A DNA stretch of 64,000 nt from the NCBI GenBank assembly GCA_009668205.1, contig WJYM01000003.1:496001-560000 (forward strand). The letters are read 5' to 3'. Source of the DNA: Enterobacteriaceae bacterium RIT691. Lineage in GTDB: Bacteria > Pseudomonadota > Gammaproteobacteria > Enterobacterales > Enterobacteriaceae. Shown here one piece after another: positions 40,750-50,597 of this stretch (position 1 is its first letter; every line of letters starts with the position of its first letter). The translations under genes were made by a program, and so were the position numbers. The notes beneath the pieces are model-generated. The model saw only the letters and a program-made list of their open reading frames with translations, was not told the DNA's origin and ran no database searches.

Positions 40750-41990
40750 AGATACTGGTTTATGGCATCAACTATTCCCCGGAACTCACCGGCATCGGCA
40801 AATACACCGGTGAAATGGTCGAGTGGATGGCGCAGGAAGGTCATGACGTGCGGGTAATAACGGCCCCGCCGTATTACCCGGAATGGGAAGTGGGCGAACA
40901 TTACTCCTCCTGGCGCTATCGCCGGGAAGAGGGCAACGCCACCGTCTGGCGCTGCCCGCTGTATGTGCCAAAGCAGCCGTCAACGCTGAAACGCCTGCTG
41001 CATCTGGGCAGTTTTGCCCTGAGCAGTTTCTTCCCGCTGATGGCCCAACGTCGCTGGAAGCCCGATCAGATAATCGGCGTGGTACCTACGTTGTTCTGTA
41101 CGCCGGGGATGCGGCTGCTGGCGAAACTGTCCGGCGCGCGTACGCTGCTGCACATTCAGGATTATGAAGTGGACGCCATGCTTGGTCTGGGGATGGCGGG
41201 CAAAGGGAAGGGCGGAAAAGTGGCGAAGCTTGCCGGTGCTTTTGAGCGTAGCGGTCTGCATAACGTGGATAACGTGTCGACCATTTCCCGCTCAATGATG
41301 AATAAGGCACAGGAAAAAGGCGTTGCCGCTGAAAAAGTGATTTTCTTCCCAAACTGGTCAGAAGTGGCGCGTTTTCGTGACGTGAATCCCACGCAGGTGG
41401 CGGTGCTTCGCCAGCAGCTTGGCCTGCCGGATGACCGAAAAATCATCCTGTACTCAGGCAACATCGGCGAAAAACAGGGGCTGGAAAACGTGGTTGACGC
41501 TGCCGCTCAGTTACAGGATCAGCCGCTGCTGTTTGTGATTGTCGGACAGGGGGGCGGGAAAGCCCGACTGGAAAAACAGGTCGCCGATCGTGCGCTGAAC
41601 AATGTCCGTTTCTTCCCGCTGCAGTCCTATGAGGCGCTGCCTGCGCTGCTGAAACTGGCAGATTGCCATCTGGTTATTCAGAAGCGCGGTGCCGCCGATG
41701 CCGTACTGCCTTCAAAGCTCACCAACATTTTGGCGGTGGGCGGTAATGCGGTGATCACCGCAGAAGCCAAGACGGAATTAGGCCAGCTGTGTGATACCTA
41801 CCCGGGGATTGCCGTGTGCGTAGAACCCGAGTCGGTTGCCGACCTGGTTAGCGGCATTGCACGTTCGCTGGCGTTGCCGCCGCACAATGCCGTTGCCCGT
41901 GAATATGCCGAGCGCACGCTCGAGAAAACGAACGTGCTGAAGACTTTTATCCATGCAATTTCTCAACCCAACGTCGGAGTAACATCATGA
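40746..41990 (+). CDS. wcaI: WcaI, colanic acid glycosyltransferase (GT4)
   Basis: GT-B family 4 transferase, likely the fucosyl-adding step by analogy. I chose the GTG at 40746 because [20 protein letters not shown] is the known N-terminus; the frame is open upstream to 40650, but that part shadows gmm. It gives 414 residues (about 407 in E. coli). Donor-binding region: [20 protein letters not shown]. Overlap of 4 bp with gmm before and with cpsB after. Confidence 0.92.
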   Translation: MKILVYGINYSPELTGIGKYTGEMVEWMAQEGHDVRVITAPPYYPEWEVGEHYSSWRYRREEGNATVWRCPLYVPKQPSTLKRLLHLGSFALSSFFPLMAQRRWKPDQIIGVVPTLFCTPGMRLLAKLSGARTLLHIQDYEVDAMLGLGMAGKGKGGKVAKLAGAFERSGLHNVDNVSTISRSMMNKAQEKGVAAEKVIFFPNWSEVARFRDVNPTQVAVLRQQLGLPDDRKIILYSGNIGEKQGLENVVDAAAQLQDQPLLFVIVGQGGGKARLEKQVADRALNNVRFFPLQSYEALPALLKLADCHLVIQKRGAADAVLPSKLTNILAVGGNAVITAEAKTELGQLCDTYPGIAVCVEPESVADLVSGIARSLALPPHNAVAREYAERTLEKTNVLKTFIHAISQPNVGVTS

Positions 41991-43423
41991 GTCAGACACA
42001 ACTCTTTCCGGTCGTCATGGCCGGAGGCTCCGGCAGCCGTTTGTGGCCGCTGTCGCGGGTCCTTTATCCGAAACAGTTCCTGTGCCTGAAAGGGGACTTA
42101 ACCATGCTGCAGGCGACCGTCAATCGTCTGGAGGGCGTGGAGTGCGAAAGCCCGGTGGTTATCTGCAACGAACAGCACCGTTTTATCGTCGCCGAGCAGC
42201 TGCGCAAGCTGAACAAACTCACCGAAAACATCATTCTGGAGCCTGCGGGCCGCAACACCGCACCGGCTATCGCGCTGGCGGCGCTGGCGGCAAAACGTAA
42301 CTGCCCGGACAGCGATCCGCTGATGCTGGTGCTGGCGGCCGATCACGTCATTCAACGTGAAGATGCTTTCCGCGATGCGGTGCGCAACGCGATGCCGTAC
42401 GCCGAAAGCGGCAAGCTGGTGACGTTCGGTATCGTGCCCGATCTCCCGGAAACCGGTTATGGGTATATCCGTCGTGGCGCGGTCTGCACAGGCGAAAATG
42501 ATGCTGTGGCCTTTGACGTCGCGCAGTTTGTCGAAAAACCGAATCTGGACACCGCGCAGTCCTACGTCTCCAGCGGAGAATACTACTGGAACAGCGGGAT
42601 GTTCCTGTTCCGCGCCGGACGCTATCTCGAAGAGCTTGGCAAGTTCCGTCCTGACATTCTGCAGGCCTGCGAGCAGGCGATGAGCGTTGTCGACCCCGAT
42701 CTCGATTTTATCCGCGTCGATGAACCGGCATTCCTGGCCTGCCCGGAAGAGTCCATTGATTACGCCGTAATGGAACGTACGGCCGATGCGGTTGTGGTGC
42801 CGATGGATGCGGGCTGGAGCGACGTTGGCTCCTGGTCATCGCTGTGGGAAATCAGTCAGCATACGGCAGAAGGCAATGTGCATCACGGCGATGTGATAAG
42901 CCACAACACCGAGAACAGCTACGTGTATGCCGAATCCGGGCTGGTGACCACCGTTGGGGTAAAGGATCTGGTGGTGGTGCAGACCAAAGACGCCGTGCTT
43001 ATCGCCGACCGCAACGCGGTTCAGGACGTTAAGAAAGTGGTCGAGCAAATTAAAGCCGATGGCCGCCACGAGCATCACATTCACCGCGAAGTGTATCGCC
43101 CGTGGGGGAAATATGACTCCATCGACTCCGGCGATCGCTATCAGGTGAAGCGCATTACCGTGAAGCCGGGCGAAGGGCTGTCGGTGCAGATGCACCATCA
43201 CCGTGCGGAACACTGGATTGTGGTTGCCGGGACCGCAAAGGTCACCATCAACGACGACGTGAAGCTGATGGGCGAGAACGAATCGGTCTATATCCCGCTC
43301 GGGGCCACGCACTGTCTGGAAAACCCCGGAAAAATTCCACTGGATCTGATTGAGGTCCGTTCGGGCTCCTATCTGGAAGAAGACGACATTGTTCGCTTCG
43401 AGGATCGCTACGGGCGCGTGTAG
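41987..43423 (+). CDS. cpsB: ManC (CpsB), mannose-1-phosphate guanylyltransferase
   Basis: Forms GDP-mannose from mannose 1-phosphate and GTP. The N-terminal nucleotidyltransferase domain has [12 protein letters not shown] and the Lys in YPKQFL; a C-terminal cupin (about residues 365-478) has [14 protein letters not shown]. That cupin part is like the isomerase domain of type II PMIs. 478 residues, as in E. coli. Precedes cpsG by about 98 bp. Confidence 0.95.
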   Translation: MSQTQLFPVVMAGGSGSRLWPLSRVLYPKQFLCLKGDLTMLQATVNRLEGVECESPVVICNEQHRFIVAEQLRKLNKLTENIILEPAGRNTAPAIALAALAAKRNCPDSDPLMLVLAADHVIQREDAFRDAVRNAMPYAESGKLVTFGIVPDLPETGYGYIRRGAVCTGENDAVAFDVAQFVEKPNLDTAQSYVSSGEYYWNSGMFLFRAGRYLEELGKFRPDILQACEQAMSVVDPDLDFIRVDEPAFLACPEESIDYAVMERTADAVVVPMDAGWSDVGSWSSLWEISQHTAEGNVHHGDVISHNTENSYVYAESGLVTTVGVKDLVVVQTKDAVLIADRNAVQDVKKVVEQIKADGRHEHHIHREVYRPWGKYDSIDSGDRYQVKRITVKPGEGLSVQMHHHRAEHWIVVAGTAKVTINDDVKLMGENESVYIPLGATHCLENPGKIPLDLIEVRSGSYLEEDDIVRFEDRYGRV

Positions 43424-43521
43424 CAAATACCCGGTGGCGTAATTCGCGCCGGGAAATCCCATTTCTTTCTTTATTGGCCCCTGTGGGTCAGGGCTGACTG
43501 TTGCCTGAAAAGGGTAAAACC

Positions 43522-44892
43522 ATGACGAAATTAACCTGTTTTAAAGCCTACGATATTCGCGGCAAGCTGGGCGAAGAGCTGAATGAAGATATCGCCAGAC
43601 GCATTGGCCGCGCCTACGGCGAATTTCTCAAGCCAAAAACCGTTGTGCTTGGCGGTGATGTGCGTCTGACCAGCGAAGCGCTGAAAATGGCGCTGGCCAA
43701 AGGGCTGCGCGATGCGGGCGTCGACGTGCTGGATATCGGTCTTTCCGGCACCGAGGAGATCTACTTCGCGACCTTCCATCTGGGCGTTGACGGCGGCATT
43801 GAAGTGACGGCCAGCCACAACCCAATGGATTACAACGGGATGAAGCTGGTGCGTGAAGGCGCGCGCCCGATCAGCGGTGACACCGGCCTGCGCGATGTGC
43901 AACGCCTGGCGGAAGCCAACGACTTCCCGGCGGTGGAGGCTAAAAAGCGCGGAAGCTATCAGAAAATCACGCTGCGTGATGCCTATATCGACCATCTGAT
44001 GGGCTACATCGATACGGCGAACCTGGAGCCGCTGAAGCTGGTGATTAACTCCGGCAACGGGGCGGCGGGCCCGGTCATCGACGCGATTGAAGCGCGTTTC
44101 CAAACGCTGAATCTGCCGGTGACGTTCATCAAAGTGCACAACACCCCGGACGGCAATTTCCCGAACGGTATCCCTAACCCGCTGCTGCCGGAGTGCCGTG
44201 ATGACACCCGCAATGCGGTTATCGAACACGGCGCGGACATGGGGATCGCCTTTGATGGCGATTTCGACCGCTGCTTCCTGTTTGACGAAACCGGCCAGTT
44301 TATCGAGGGCTACTACATCGTCGGTCTGCTGGCGGAAGCGTTCCTCGAAAAACAGCCGGGCGAGCGCATCATTCACGATCCGCGTCTTTCCTGGAACACC
44401 GTCGACGTGGTGGAAAATGCGGGCGGCACGCCGGTGATGTCGAAAACCGGGCACGCCTTCATTAAAGAGCGGATGCGCCAGGAAGACGCCATTTATGGCG
44501 GTGAGATGAGCGCCCATCACTATTTCCGCGATTTCGCCTACTGCGACAGCGGAATGATCCCGTGGCTGCTGGTGACCGAACTGCTGTGCCTGAAAGGGAA
44601 AACCCTGGGCGAACTGGTGCGCGATCGCATGGCGGCCTTCCCGGCAAGCGGTGAGATCAACAGCAAGCTGGCTGAACCGGGTGTGGCGATTGCTCGTGTG
44701 GAGACGCATTTTGCCGGGCATGCGCTGGAGATTGACCGTACCGACGGCATCAGCCTGGCGTTTGCAGAGTGGCGTTTTAACCTGCGCTCATCAAATACCG
44801 AGCCGGTGGTGCGCCTGAACGTGGAATCACGCGGCGATGCCTCACTGATGGAAGCGCGGACCCGGGACATTCTGGCGTTGCTGAATCAGTAA
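43522..44892 (+). CDS. cpsG: ManB (CpsG), phosphomannomutase
   Basis: Interconverts mannose 6-phosphate and mannose 1-phosphate. The phosphoserine loop is in [14 protein letters not shown] (Ser near residue 98), the metal site in FDGDFDRCF and the sugar loop in GEMSAHHYF. The ATG at 43522 gives 456 residues, as in E. coli; an upstream in-frame ATG at 43501 adds 7 residues and has no support. It supplies mannose 1-phosphate to CpsB. Confidence 0.95.
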   Translation: MTKLTCFKAYDIRGKLGEELNEDIARRIGRAYGEFLKPKTVVLGGDVRLTSEALKMALAKGLRDAGVDVLDIGLSGTEEIYFATFHLGVDGGIEVTASHNPMDYNGMKLVREGARPISGDTGLRDVQRLAEANDFPAVEAKKRGSYQKITLRDAYIDHLMGYIDTANLEPLKLVINSGNGAAGPVIDAIEARFQTLNLPVTFIKVHNTPDGNFPNGIPNPLLPECRDDTRNAVIEHGADMGIAFDGDFDRCFLFDETGQFIEGYYIVGLLAEAFLEKQPGERIIHDPRLSWNTVDVVENAGGTPVMSKTGHAFIKERMRQEDAIYGGEMSAHHYFRDFAYCDSGMIPWLLVTELLCLKGKTLGELVRDRMAAFPASGEINSKLAEPGVAIARVETHFAGHALEIDRTDGISLAFAEWRFNLRSSNTEPVVRLNVESRGDASLMEARTRDILALLNQ

Positions 44893-44908
44893 CGCACTGT
44901 GCCGGTTT

Positions 44909-44992
44909 CTCCCCTCTCCCTGGCCCTCTCCCAAAGGGAGAGGAAACGACACTGCTCCCCTCGCCCTGTGGGAAAAGGGTCGGGGGAGAGGG
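44909..44992. repeat. Dispersed palindromic repeat, copy C (cpsG-wcaJ)
   Basis: CCCCTCTCCCTGGCCCTCTC pairs imperfectly with a right arm in GGGTCGGGGGAGAGGG; inner hairpin CCTCTCCCAAAGGGAGAGG. Third copy of the family in the operon; it is more diverged at its outer arms than copies A and B. Confidence 0.8.
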
Positions 44993-45041
44993 CATCAGGC
45001 GGCTCTTCCGGCAAGGGACACTATCAACAACAGGACCAACG

Positions 45042-46436
45042 ATGACGACTCTTATAAAGCGCGAGCGAGCCAAAACGAATGCATCGTTAATCTCAATGGT
45101 GCAGCGATTCTCCGACATTACCATCATGGTGGGTGGATTGTGGGTTGTCTGCAAAGGCGCGGCGCTTCCTTTTTCCTACATGCATTTACTGATGGCGCTG
45201 ATAACGCTGGTGGTGTTTCAGATGATCGGTGGAATGACCGATTTTTATCGCTCCTGGCGCGGCGTACGCATGACCACGGAGCTGTTGCTGCTGCTGCAAA
45301 ACTGGACGCTGGCGCTGATTTTCACCGCGGGCGTTCTGGCCTTCAATGACGATTTTAATAACAGCCTGGCGGTCTGGCTTGCCTGGTATCTGTTGAGTAC
45401 CTGCGGCATGGTTGGCTGCCGTGCGTTTATTCGCTTCGGCGTGGGTTGGCTGCGTAATCGCGGCTACAACGTGCGCTATGTGGCCGTTGCGGGCGATTTA
45501 CCGGCAGGCCAGGTGCTGCTGAACAGCTTCCGTAACCAGCCGTGGCTGGGTTTTGAAGTGGTTGGCAGCTACCACACGCCTAAGCCGGGTGGGGTCGATA
45601 CCGATTGGGCGGGCAATTACGATCAACTGCTCGACGACGCCCGTGCCGGCAAAATTCACAACGTTTACATTGCACTGTCGATGCAGGATGAAGGGCGTAT
45701 TAAAACGCTGGTGCGCGATCTCGCCGATACCACCTGCTCGGTTATCCTGATCCCTGACGTTTTTACCTTCAACATTCTCCACTCCCGCATTGATGAAGTG
45801 AACGGCGTGCCGGTCGTGCCGCTGTATGACACTCCGCTGTCCGGACTGAATCGCGTGATTAAGCGTCTCGAGGACATTGTGCTTTCCTCGCTGATCCTGC
45901 TGCTGATCTCGCCTGTGCTGATGTGTATTGCGCTGGCGGTGAAGCTCACCTCGAAAGGCCCGATTATTTTCCGCCAGACCCGTTATGGCATGGATGGGAA
46001 GCCAATCAAAGTGTGGAAATTTCGCTCGATGCGGGTCATGGAAAACGATGCGGTCGTCACGCAGGCGACGCAAAACGATCCACGCGTGACCAAAGTCGGC
46101 AACTTTCTGCGCAGGACTTCACTCGACGAACTCCCGCAGTTTATCAATGTGCTGACGGGCGGCATGTCGATTGTTGGGCCGCGTCCGCATGCGGTGGCGC
46201 ACAACGAGCAATACCGTCAGCTGATCGAAGGCTACATGCTGCGCCATAAGGTGAAGCCGGGAATTACCGGCTGGGCACAGATCAACGGCTGGCGCGGCGA
46301 GACCGATACGCTGGAGAAAATGGAAAAGCGTGTCGAGTTTGACCTGGAATACATCCGCGAGTGGAGCCTGTGGTTCGACATTCGCATTGTGTTCCTGACG
46401 GTTTTCAAAGGCTTTGTCAATAAAGCGGCTTACTGA
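45042..46436 (+). CDS. wcaJ: WcaJ, UDP-glucose:undecaprenyl-phosphate glucose-1-P transferase
   Basis: Initiating enzyme that places glucose 1-phosphate on undecaprenyl phosphate. Four N-terminal hydrophobic segments and a soluble domain precede the C-terminal bacterial sugar transferase domain (about residues 270-464), which has FRQTRYGMDGKPIKVWKFRSM and RRTSLDELPQFINVL, the DE of the catalytic site. 464 residues, as in E. coli. Opens the wcaJ-wzxC pair after repeat C. Confidence 0.95.
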   Translation: MTTLIKRERAKTNASLISMVQRFSDITIMVGGLWVVCKGAALPFSYMHLLMALITLVVFQMIGGMTDFYRSWRGVRMTTELLLLLQNWTLALIFTAGVLAFNDDFNNSLAVWLAWYLLSTCGMVGCRAFIRFGVGWLRNRGYNVRYVAVAGDLPAGQVLLNSFRNQPWLGFEVVGSYHTPKPGGVDTDWAGNYDQLLDDARAGKIHNVYIALSMQDEGRIKTLVRDLADTTCSVILIPDVFTFNILHSRIDEVNGVPVVPLYDTPLSGLNRVIKRLEDIVLSSLILLLISPVLMCIALAVKLTSKGPIIFRQTRYGMDGKPIKVWKFRSMRVMENDAVVTQATQNDPRVTKVGNFLRRTSLDELPQFINVLTGGMSIVGPRPHAVAHNEQYRQLIEGYMLRHKVKPGITGWAQINGWRGETDTLEKMEKRVEFDLEYIREWSLWFDIRIVFLTVFKGFVNKAAY

Positions 46437-46445
46437 GGTAGCGAC

Positions 46446-47924
46446 ATGAGCCTGAGAGAAAAAACCATTAGCGGTGCTAAGTGGTCAGCGATGGCCACCG
46501 TGGTCATCATTGGCCTTGGACTGGTACAGATGACCGTCCTGGCCCGCATTATCGATAATCACCAGTTCGGTCTGCTGACGGTGTCGTTGGTGATCATCGC
46601 CCTGGCGGACACGCTGTCGGATTTCGGCATCGCCAACTCCATTATTCAGCGCAAAGAAATCAGCCACCTCGAACTGACCACGCTTTACTGGCTGAACGTC
46701 GGCCTGGGGATAGTCGTCTTCGCGCTGGTGTTCAGTCTGAGCGGCGTCATTGCCGGGGTGCTGCATAACCCGGACCTGGCCCCGCTGATGCGCACGCTGT
46801 CGTTCGCGTTTGTGGTGATCCCGCACGGCCAGCAGTTCCGCGCGCTGATGCAAAAAGAGCTGGAATTCAACAAGATTGGCATGATTGAAACCTCTGCCGT
46901 ACTGGCCGGGTTTACGTTTACCGTGGTGAGCGCCCATTTCTGGCCGTTAGCCATGACCGCAATTCTCGGTTATCTGGTCAACAGCGCGGTACGGACTCTG
47001 CTTTTTGGCTGGTTTGGCCGTCGGATTTATCGTCCTGGATTCCATTTCTCACTTGCCTCGGTGTCCTCAAACCTGCGTTTTGGCGCCTGGCTGACTGCCG
47101 ACAGTATCATCAACTATGTGAATACCAACCTCTCCACGCTGGTGCTGGCGCGTATTCTTGGCGCGAGCGTGGCCGGGGGCTACAACCTGGCTTACAACGT
47201 GGCGGTGGTTCCGCCGATGAAACTCAACCCGATTATCACCCGCGTGCTGTTCCCGGCGTTCGCCAAGATTCAGGACGATACCGCCAAACTGCGCGTCAAC
47301 TTCTACAAGCTGCTGTCGGTGGTTGGGATCATCAATTTCCCGGTTTTGCTGGGCCTGATGGTGGTCAGTAACAACGTGGTGCCGCTGGTGTTTGGTGAGA
47401 AGTGGGTGAGCATCATTCCCATTCTGCAACTGCTGTGCGTAGTGGGTCTGCTGCGTTCGGTCGGCAACCCGATTGGTTCCCTGCTGATGGCGAAAGCCCG
47501 CGTGGATATCAGCTTCAAATTCAACGTGTTCAAAACGTTCCTGTTTATCCCGGCCATTATTGTCGGCGGCCATCTTGCCGGTGCGCTGGGGGTGACGCTC
47601 GGCTTTTTACTGGTGCAGGTGGTGAATACCGTCCTGAGCTACTTCGTGATGATTAAACCGGTGCTGGGTTCCAGCTATCGCGAGTACATCCTCAGCCTGT
47701 GGTTGCCGCTTTATCTGTCGCTGCCGACGCTGGCGGTGAGCTATGTGCTGGGCGTGGCGTTTAACGGGGCCGTATCGCTGCCCTTGCTGTTGCTCATCCA
47801 GATTGCTGCGGGCGCGCTGGCCTTTGCGCTGATGATTGTGCTTTCCCGCCACCCGCTGGTGGTGGAGATGAAGCGCCAGCTGTGCCGCAGCGAAAAAATG
47901 AAAGTGTTATTGCGGGCCGGATAG
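46446..47924 (+). CDS. wzxC: WzxC, colanic acid repeat-unit flippase
   Basis: MOP-superfamily flippase moving lipid-linked colanic acid units across the inner membrane; about twelve helices, 492 residues as in E. coli. The N-terminus SLREKTISGAKWSAMATVVI and polysaccharide-synthesis motifs in the first half agree with WzxC. 9 bp after wcaJ. Followed by an ERIC element. Confidence 0.94.
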   Translation: MSLREKTISGAKWSAMATVVIIGLGLVQMTVLARIIDNHQFGLLTVSLVIIALADTLSDFGIANSIIQRKEISHLELTTLYWLNVGLGIVVFALVFSLSGVIAGVLHNPDLAPLMRTLSFAFVVIPHGQQFRALMQKELEFNKIGMIETSAVLAGFTFTVVSAHFWPLAMTAILGYLVNSAVRTLLFGWFGRRIYRPGFHFSLASVSSNLRFGAWLTADSIINYVNTNLSTLVLARILGASVAGGYNLAYNVAVVPPMKLNPIITRVLFPAFAKIQDDTAKLRVNFYKLLSVVGIINFPVLLGLMVVSNNVVPLVFGEKWVSIIPILQLLCVVGLLRSVGNPIGSLLMAKARVDISFKFNVFKTFLFIPAIIVGGHLAGALGVTLGFLLVQVVNTVLSYFVMIKPVLGSSYREYILSLWLPLYLSLPTLAVSYVLGVAFNGAVSLPLLLLIQIAAGALAFALMIVLSRHPLVVEMKRQLCRSEKMKVLLRAG

Positions 47925-47954
47925 AACGCAAAAACGACATTATCAAAATCAAAG

Positions 47955-48080
47955 ACACGAATAATTCTGGTGAGGTCAAGGCGGCAACAGCGTTTATCCC
48001 CAGGAGCTTACTTTTGTAAGTGACTGGGGTGAACGAGGGCAGCCAACGCAGAGATCGCCAGAAGTATGAAGTGGATTTAA
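47955..48080. repeat. ERIC element (copy 2, wzxC-wcaK)
   Basis: Contains ATCCCCAGGAGCTTAC, then TGTAAGTGACTGGGGTGAAC, then GGGCAGCCAACGCA. The middle is close to the classical ERIC core, while the ends have diverged. It occupies nearly all of the wzxC-wcaK gap and leaves wcaK with its own AGAGGT ribosome site. Confidence 0.88.
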
Positions 48081-48090
48081 GAGGTCACAC

Positions 48091-49371
48091 ATGAAATTAC
48101 TGATTTTAGGCAACCATACCTGCGGAAACCGCGGCGACAGCGCTATTCTGCGCGGCCTGTTGGATGCCATTAACACGCTGAACCCGGAAGCCGAAGTGGA
48201 CGTGATGAGCCGCTACCCGGTGAGCTCGTCCTGGTTATTGAATCGCCCGGTAATGGGCGATCCGCTGTATGCGCAGATGAAACAGCACAACAACGCGGCC
48301 GGGGTGATGGGGCGAATCAAGAAAATCCTGCGCCGCCGTTATCAGCACCAGGTACTGCTTTCCCGCGTCACCGATACCGGCAAATTGCGCAATATCCGCA
48401 TTGCCCAGGGCTTTACTGATTTCGTGCGTCTGCTGAGCAACTACGACGCCATTATTCAGGTTGGCGGCTCTTTCTTTGTCGATTTATACGGTGCACCGCA
48501 GTTTGAGCATGCCCTCTGCACGTTCATGGCGAAAAAGCCGCTCTACATGATTGGTCACAGCGTCGGGCCCTTCCAGAATGAGCAGTTTAATGCGCTGGCC
48601 AACCATGTCTTTGCTCAATGTGATGCGCTGATCCTACGCGAATCTGTGAGCCTGAATATGATGCAGCGCAGCAACATAACCACCGCCAAAGTCGAGCAGG
48701 GCGTCGACACCGCCTGGCTGGTGGAGCATCACGAACAGGATTTCAAGGCCAGCTATGCGGTGGAGCACTGGTTGAAAACCATTGCTCAGAAGAAAAGCGT
48801 GGCCATTACCCTGCGTGAGCTTGCGCCATTTGATAAGCGTTTGGGCACCACACAGCAGGCTTATGAAGAGGCGTTTGCCGGGGTGGTCAACCGGATTATC
48901 GATGCCGGATATCAGGTTATCGCGCTTTCCACCTGTACCGGTATCGACAGCTACAACAAAGATGACCGTATGGTGGCGTTGAACCTGCGTCAGCATATCA
49001 GCGACCCGTCGCAATACCATGTCGTGATGGACGAGTTGAACGACCTCGAAATGGGCAAAATTCTTGGGGCCTGCGATTTGACCGTCGGGACTCGCCTGCA
49101 TTCCGCCATCATTTCGATGAACTTTGATACGCCAGCAATCGCGATTAACTATGAGCATAAATCCGCGGGGATCATGCAGCAGTTAGGCATGCCAGAAATG
49201 GCGATAGATATCCGCCATTTGCTGGACGGCTCGCTGGCGTCGATGGTGGCCGATACGCTGGGTCAGCTTCCGGCAATCAATGAACGCTTGCGTATTGCCG
49301 TTAAGGCGGAGCGAGAGAACGGACTGAAGATGGTGAAGTCGGTTCTGGATCGCATCGGGGAGGGAAAATGA
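48091..49371 (+). CDS. wcaK: WcaK, colanic acid pyruvyl transferase
   Basis: Polysaccharide pyruvyl transferase (CsaB family) that adds the pyruvate ketal to the terminal sugar. The N-terminus MKLLILGNHTCGNRGDSAIL has the family GNxGD motif. The C-terminal part has VGTRLHSAIISMNFDTPAI with a conserved Arg-Leu-His. 426 residues, as in E. coli. It overlaps wcaL by 4 bp. Confidence 0.94.
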   Translation: MKLLILGNHTCGNRGDSAILRGLLDAINTLNPEAEVDVMSRYPVSSSWLLNRPVMGDPLYAQMKQHNNAAGVMGRIKKILRRRYQHQVLLSRVTDTGKLRNIRIAQGFTDFVRLLSNYDAIIQVGGSFFVDLYGAPQFEHALCTFMAKKPLYMIGHSVGPFQNEQFNALANHVFAQCDALILRESVSLNMMQRSNITTAKVEQGVDTAWLVEHHEQDFKASYAVEHWLKTIAQKKSVAITLRELAPFDKRLGTTQQAYEEAFAGVVNRIIDAGYQVIALSTCTGIDSYNKDDRMVALNLRQHISDPSQYHVVMDELNDLEMGKILGACDLTVGTRLHSAIISMNFDTPAIAINYEHKSAGIMQQLGMPEMAIDIRHLLDGSLASMVADTLGQLPAINERLRIAVKAERENGLKMVKSVLDRIGEGK

Positions 49372-50588
49372 AGGTTGGTTTTTTCCTGCTGAAATTCCCG
49401 CTGGCTTCAGAGACGTTCGTGCTAAATCAGATCGTGGCGTTTATCGAAATGGGTTATGAGGTCGAGATTGTCGCGCTGCTAAAAGGCGACATGACCAACA
49501 CCCACGATGCCTATCAGCGCTACGGGCTGGCACAGAAAACCCGCTGGTTGCAGGATGAGCCGACCGGCAGGCTGGCAAAACTGCGACACCGCGCCACACA
49601 TACCCTGAAAGGGTTGCACCGAACCGCGACCTGGCGAGCGCTCAATGCCAGCCGCTACGGCGATGAAGCGCGGAATATGATCCTCTCTGCCATCACGGCA
49701 CAGAATCCTCAGCCCTTCAGCGCTGACGTATTCATCGCACATTTCGGTCCGGCTGGCGTCACGGCAGCGAAACTGCGTGAGCTGGGGGTGATTCGCGGGA
49801 AAATCGCCACCGTCTTTCACGGCATCGATATTTCCAGCCGCGAGGTGCTTAATCACTACACGCCGGAATACCAGAAGCTGTTCCAGCGCGGCGATGTGAT
49901 GCTGCCAATAAGCGATCTCTGGGCCCAGCGCCTACAAAAGATGGGGTGTCCGGCGAATAAAATCAGCGTCTCAAGAATGGGCGTCAACATGGAGCGCTTT
50001 GCGCTGCGTCCGGTGAAAAGCCCGAGCGAGACGCTGCAAATCATTTCCGTTGCGCGCCTGACGGAGAAAAAAGGTCTGCACGTCGCGATTGAAGCCTGCC
50101 GCCAGCTTAAAGAGCGCGGGGTGCGTTTCCGCTATCGCATTCTCGGCATTGGCCCGTGGGAACGGCGTCTGAAAACGCTGATCGAACAGTATCAGCTTGA
50201 TGATGTGGTGGAGATGCCGGGGTTCAAGCCCAGTCATGAAGTCAAAGCCATGCTGGATGACGCCGATGTCTTCCTGTTGCCCTCTGTCACCGGTGCTGAT
50301 GGCGACATGGAAGGCATTCCTGTGGCGCTCATGGAGGCCATGGCGGTGGGGATCCCGGTGGTTTCAACGCTGCACAGCGGTATTCCGGAATTGATTGATG
50401 CCAATGAGTCTGGCTGGCTGGTTCCGGAGAATGACGCCACCGCGCTGGCTGACAGGCTGAGCCAGTTGGGGAATTACGAGAGCCAAAGACTGACGCCGGT
50501 TATCAACAAAGCCCGCGCTAAAGTGGAATCGACATTTAATCAGCAGGTGATTAATCAACAGCTCGCCAGCCTGCTGCAGACGCTGTAA
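49368..50588 (+). CDS. wcaL: WcaL, colanic acid glycosyltransferase (GT4)
   Basis: GT-B family 4 transferase of 406 residues, as in E. coli, probably adding a galactose of the side chain. Donor-binding region: DGDMEGIPVALMEAMAVGIPV with the two glutamates of the EX7E motif. Coupled to wcaK (ATGA overlap). 9 bp before wcaM. Confidence 0.94.
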   Translation: MKVGFFLLKFPLASETFVLNQIVAFIEMGYEVEIVALLKGDMTNTHDAYQRYGLAQKTRWLQDEPTGRLAKLRHRATHTLKGLHRTATWRALNASRYGDEARNMILSAITAQNPQPFSADVFIAHFGPAGVTAAKLRELGVIRGKIATVFHGIDISSREVLNHYTPEYQKLFQRGDVMLPISDLWAQRLQKMGCPANKISVSRMGVNMERFALRPVKSPSETLQIISVARLTEKKGLHVAIEACRQLKERGVRFRYRILGIGPWERRLKTLIEQYQLDDVVEMPGFKPSHEVKAMLDDADVFLLPSVTGADGDMEGIPVALMEAMAVGIPVVSTLHSGIPELIDANESGWLVPENDATALADRLSQLGNYESQRLTPVINKARAKVESTFNQQVINQQLASLLQTL

Positions 50589-50597
50589 AGAGGTCGC

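Noticed and set aside
43531-44721. Long minus-strand frame (396 codons) opposite cpsG
   Set aside because: Composition is rich in His, Arg and Gln, typical of a frame complementary to a real gene; cpsG is full length and conserved.
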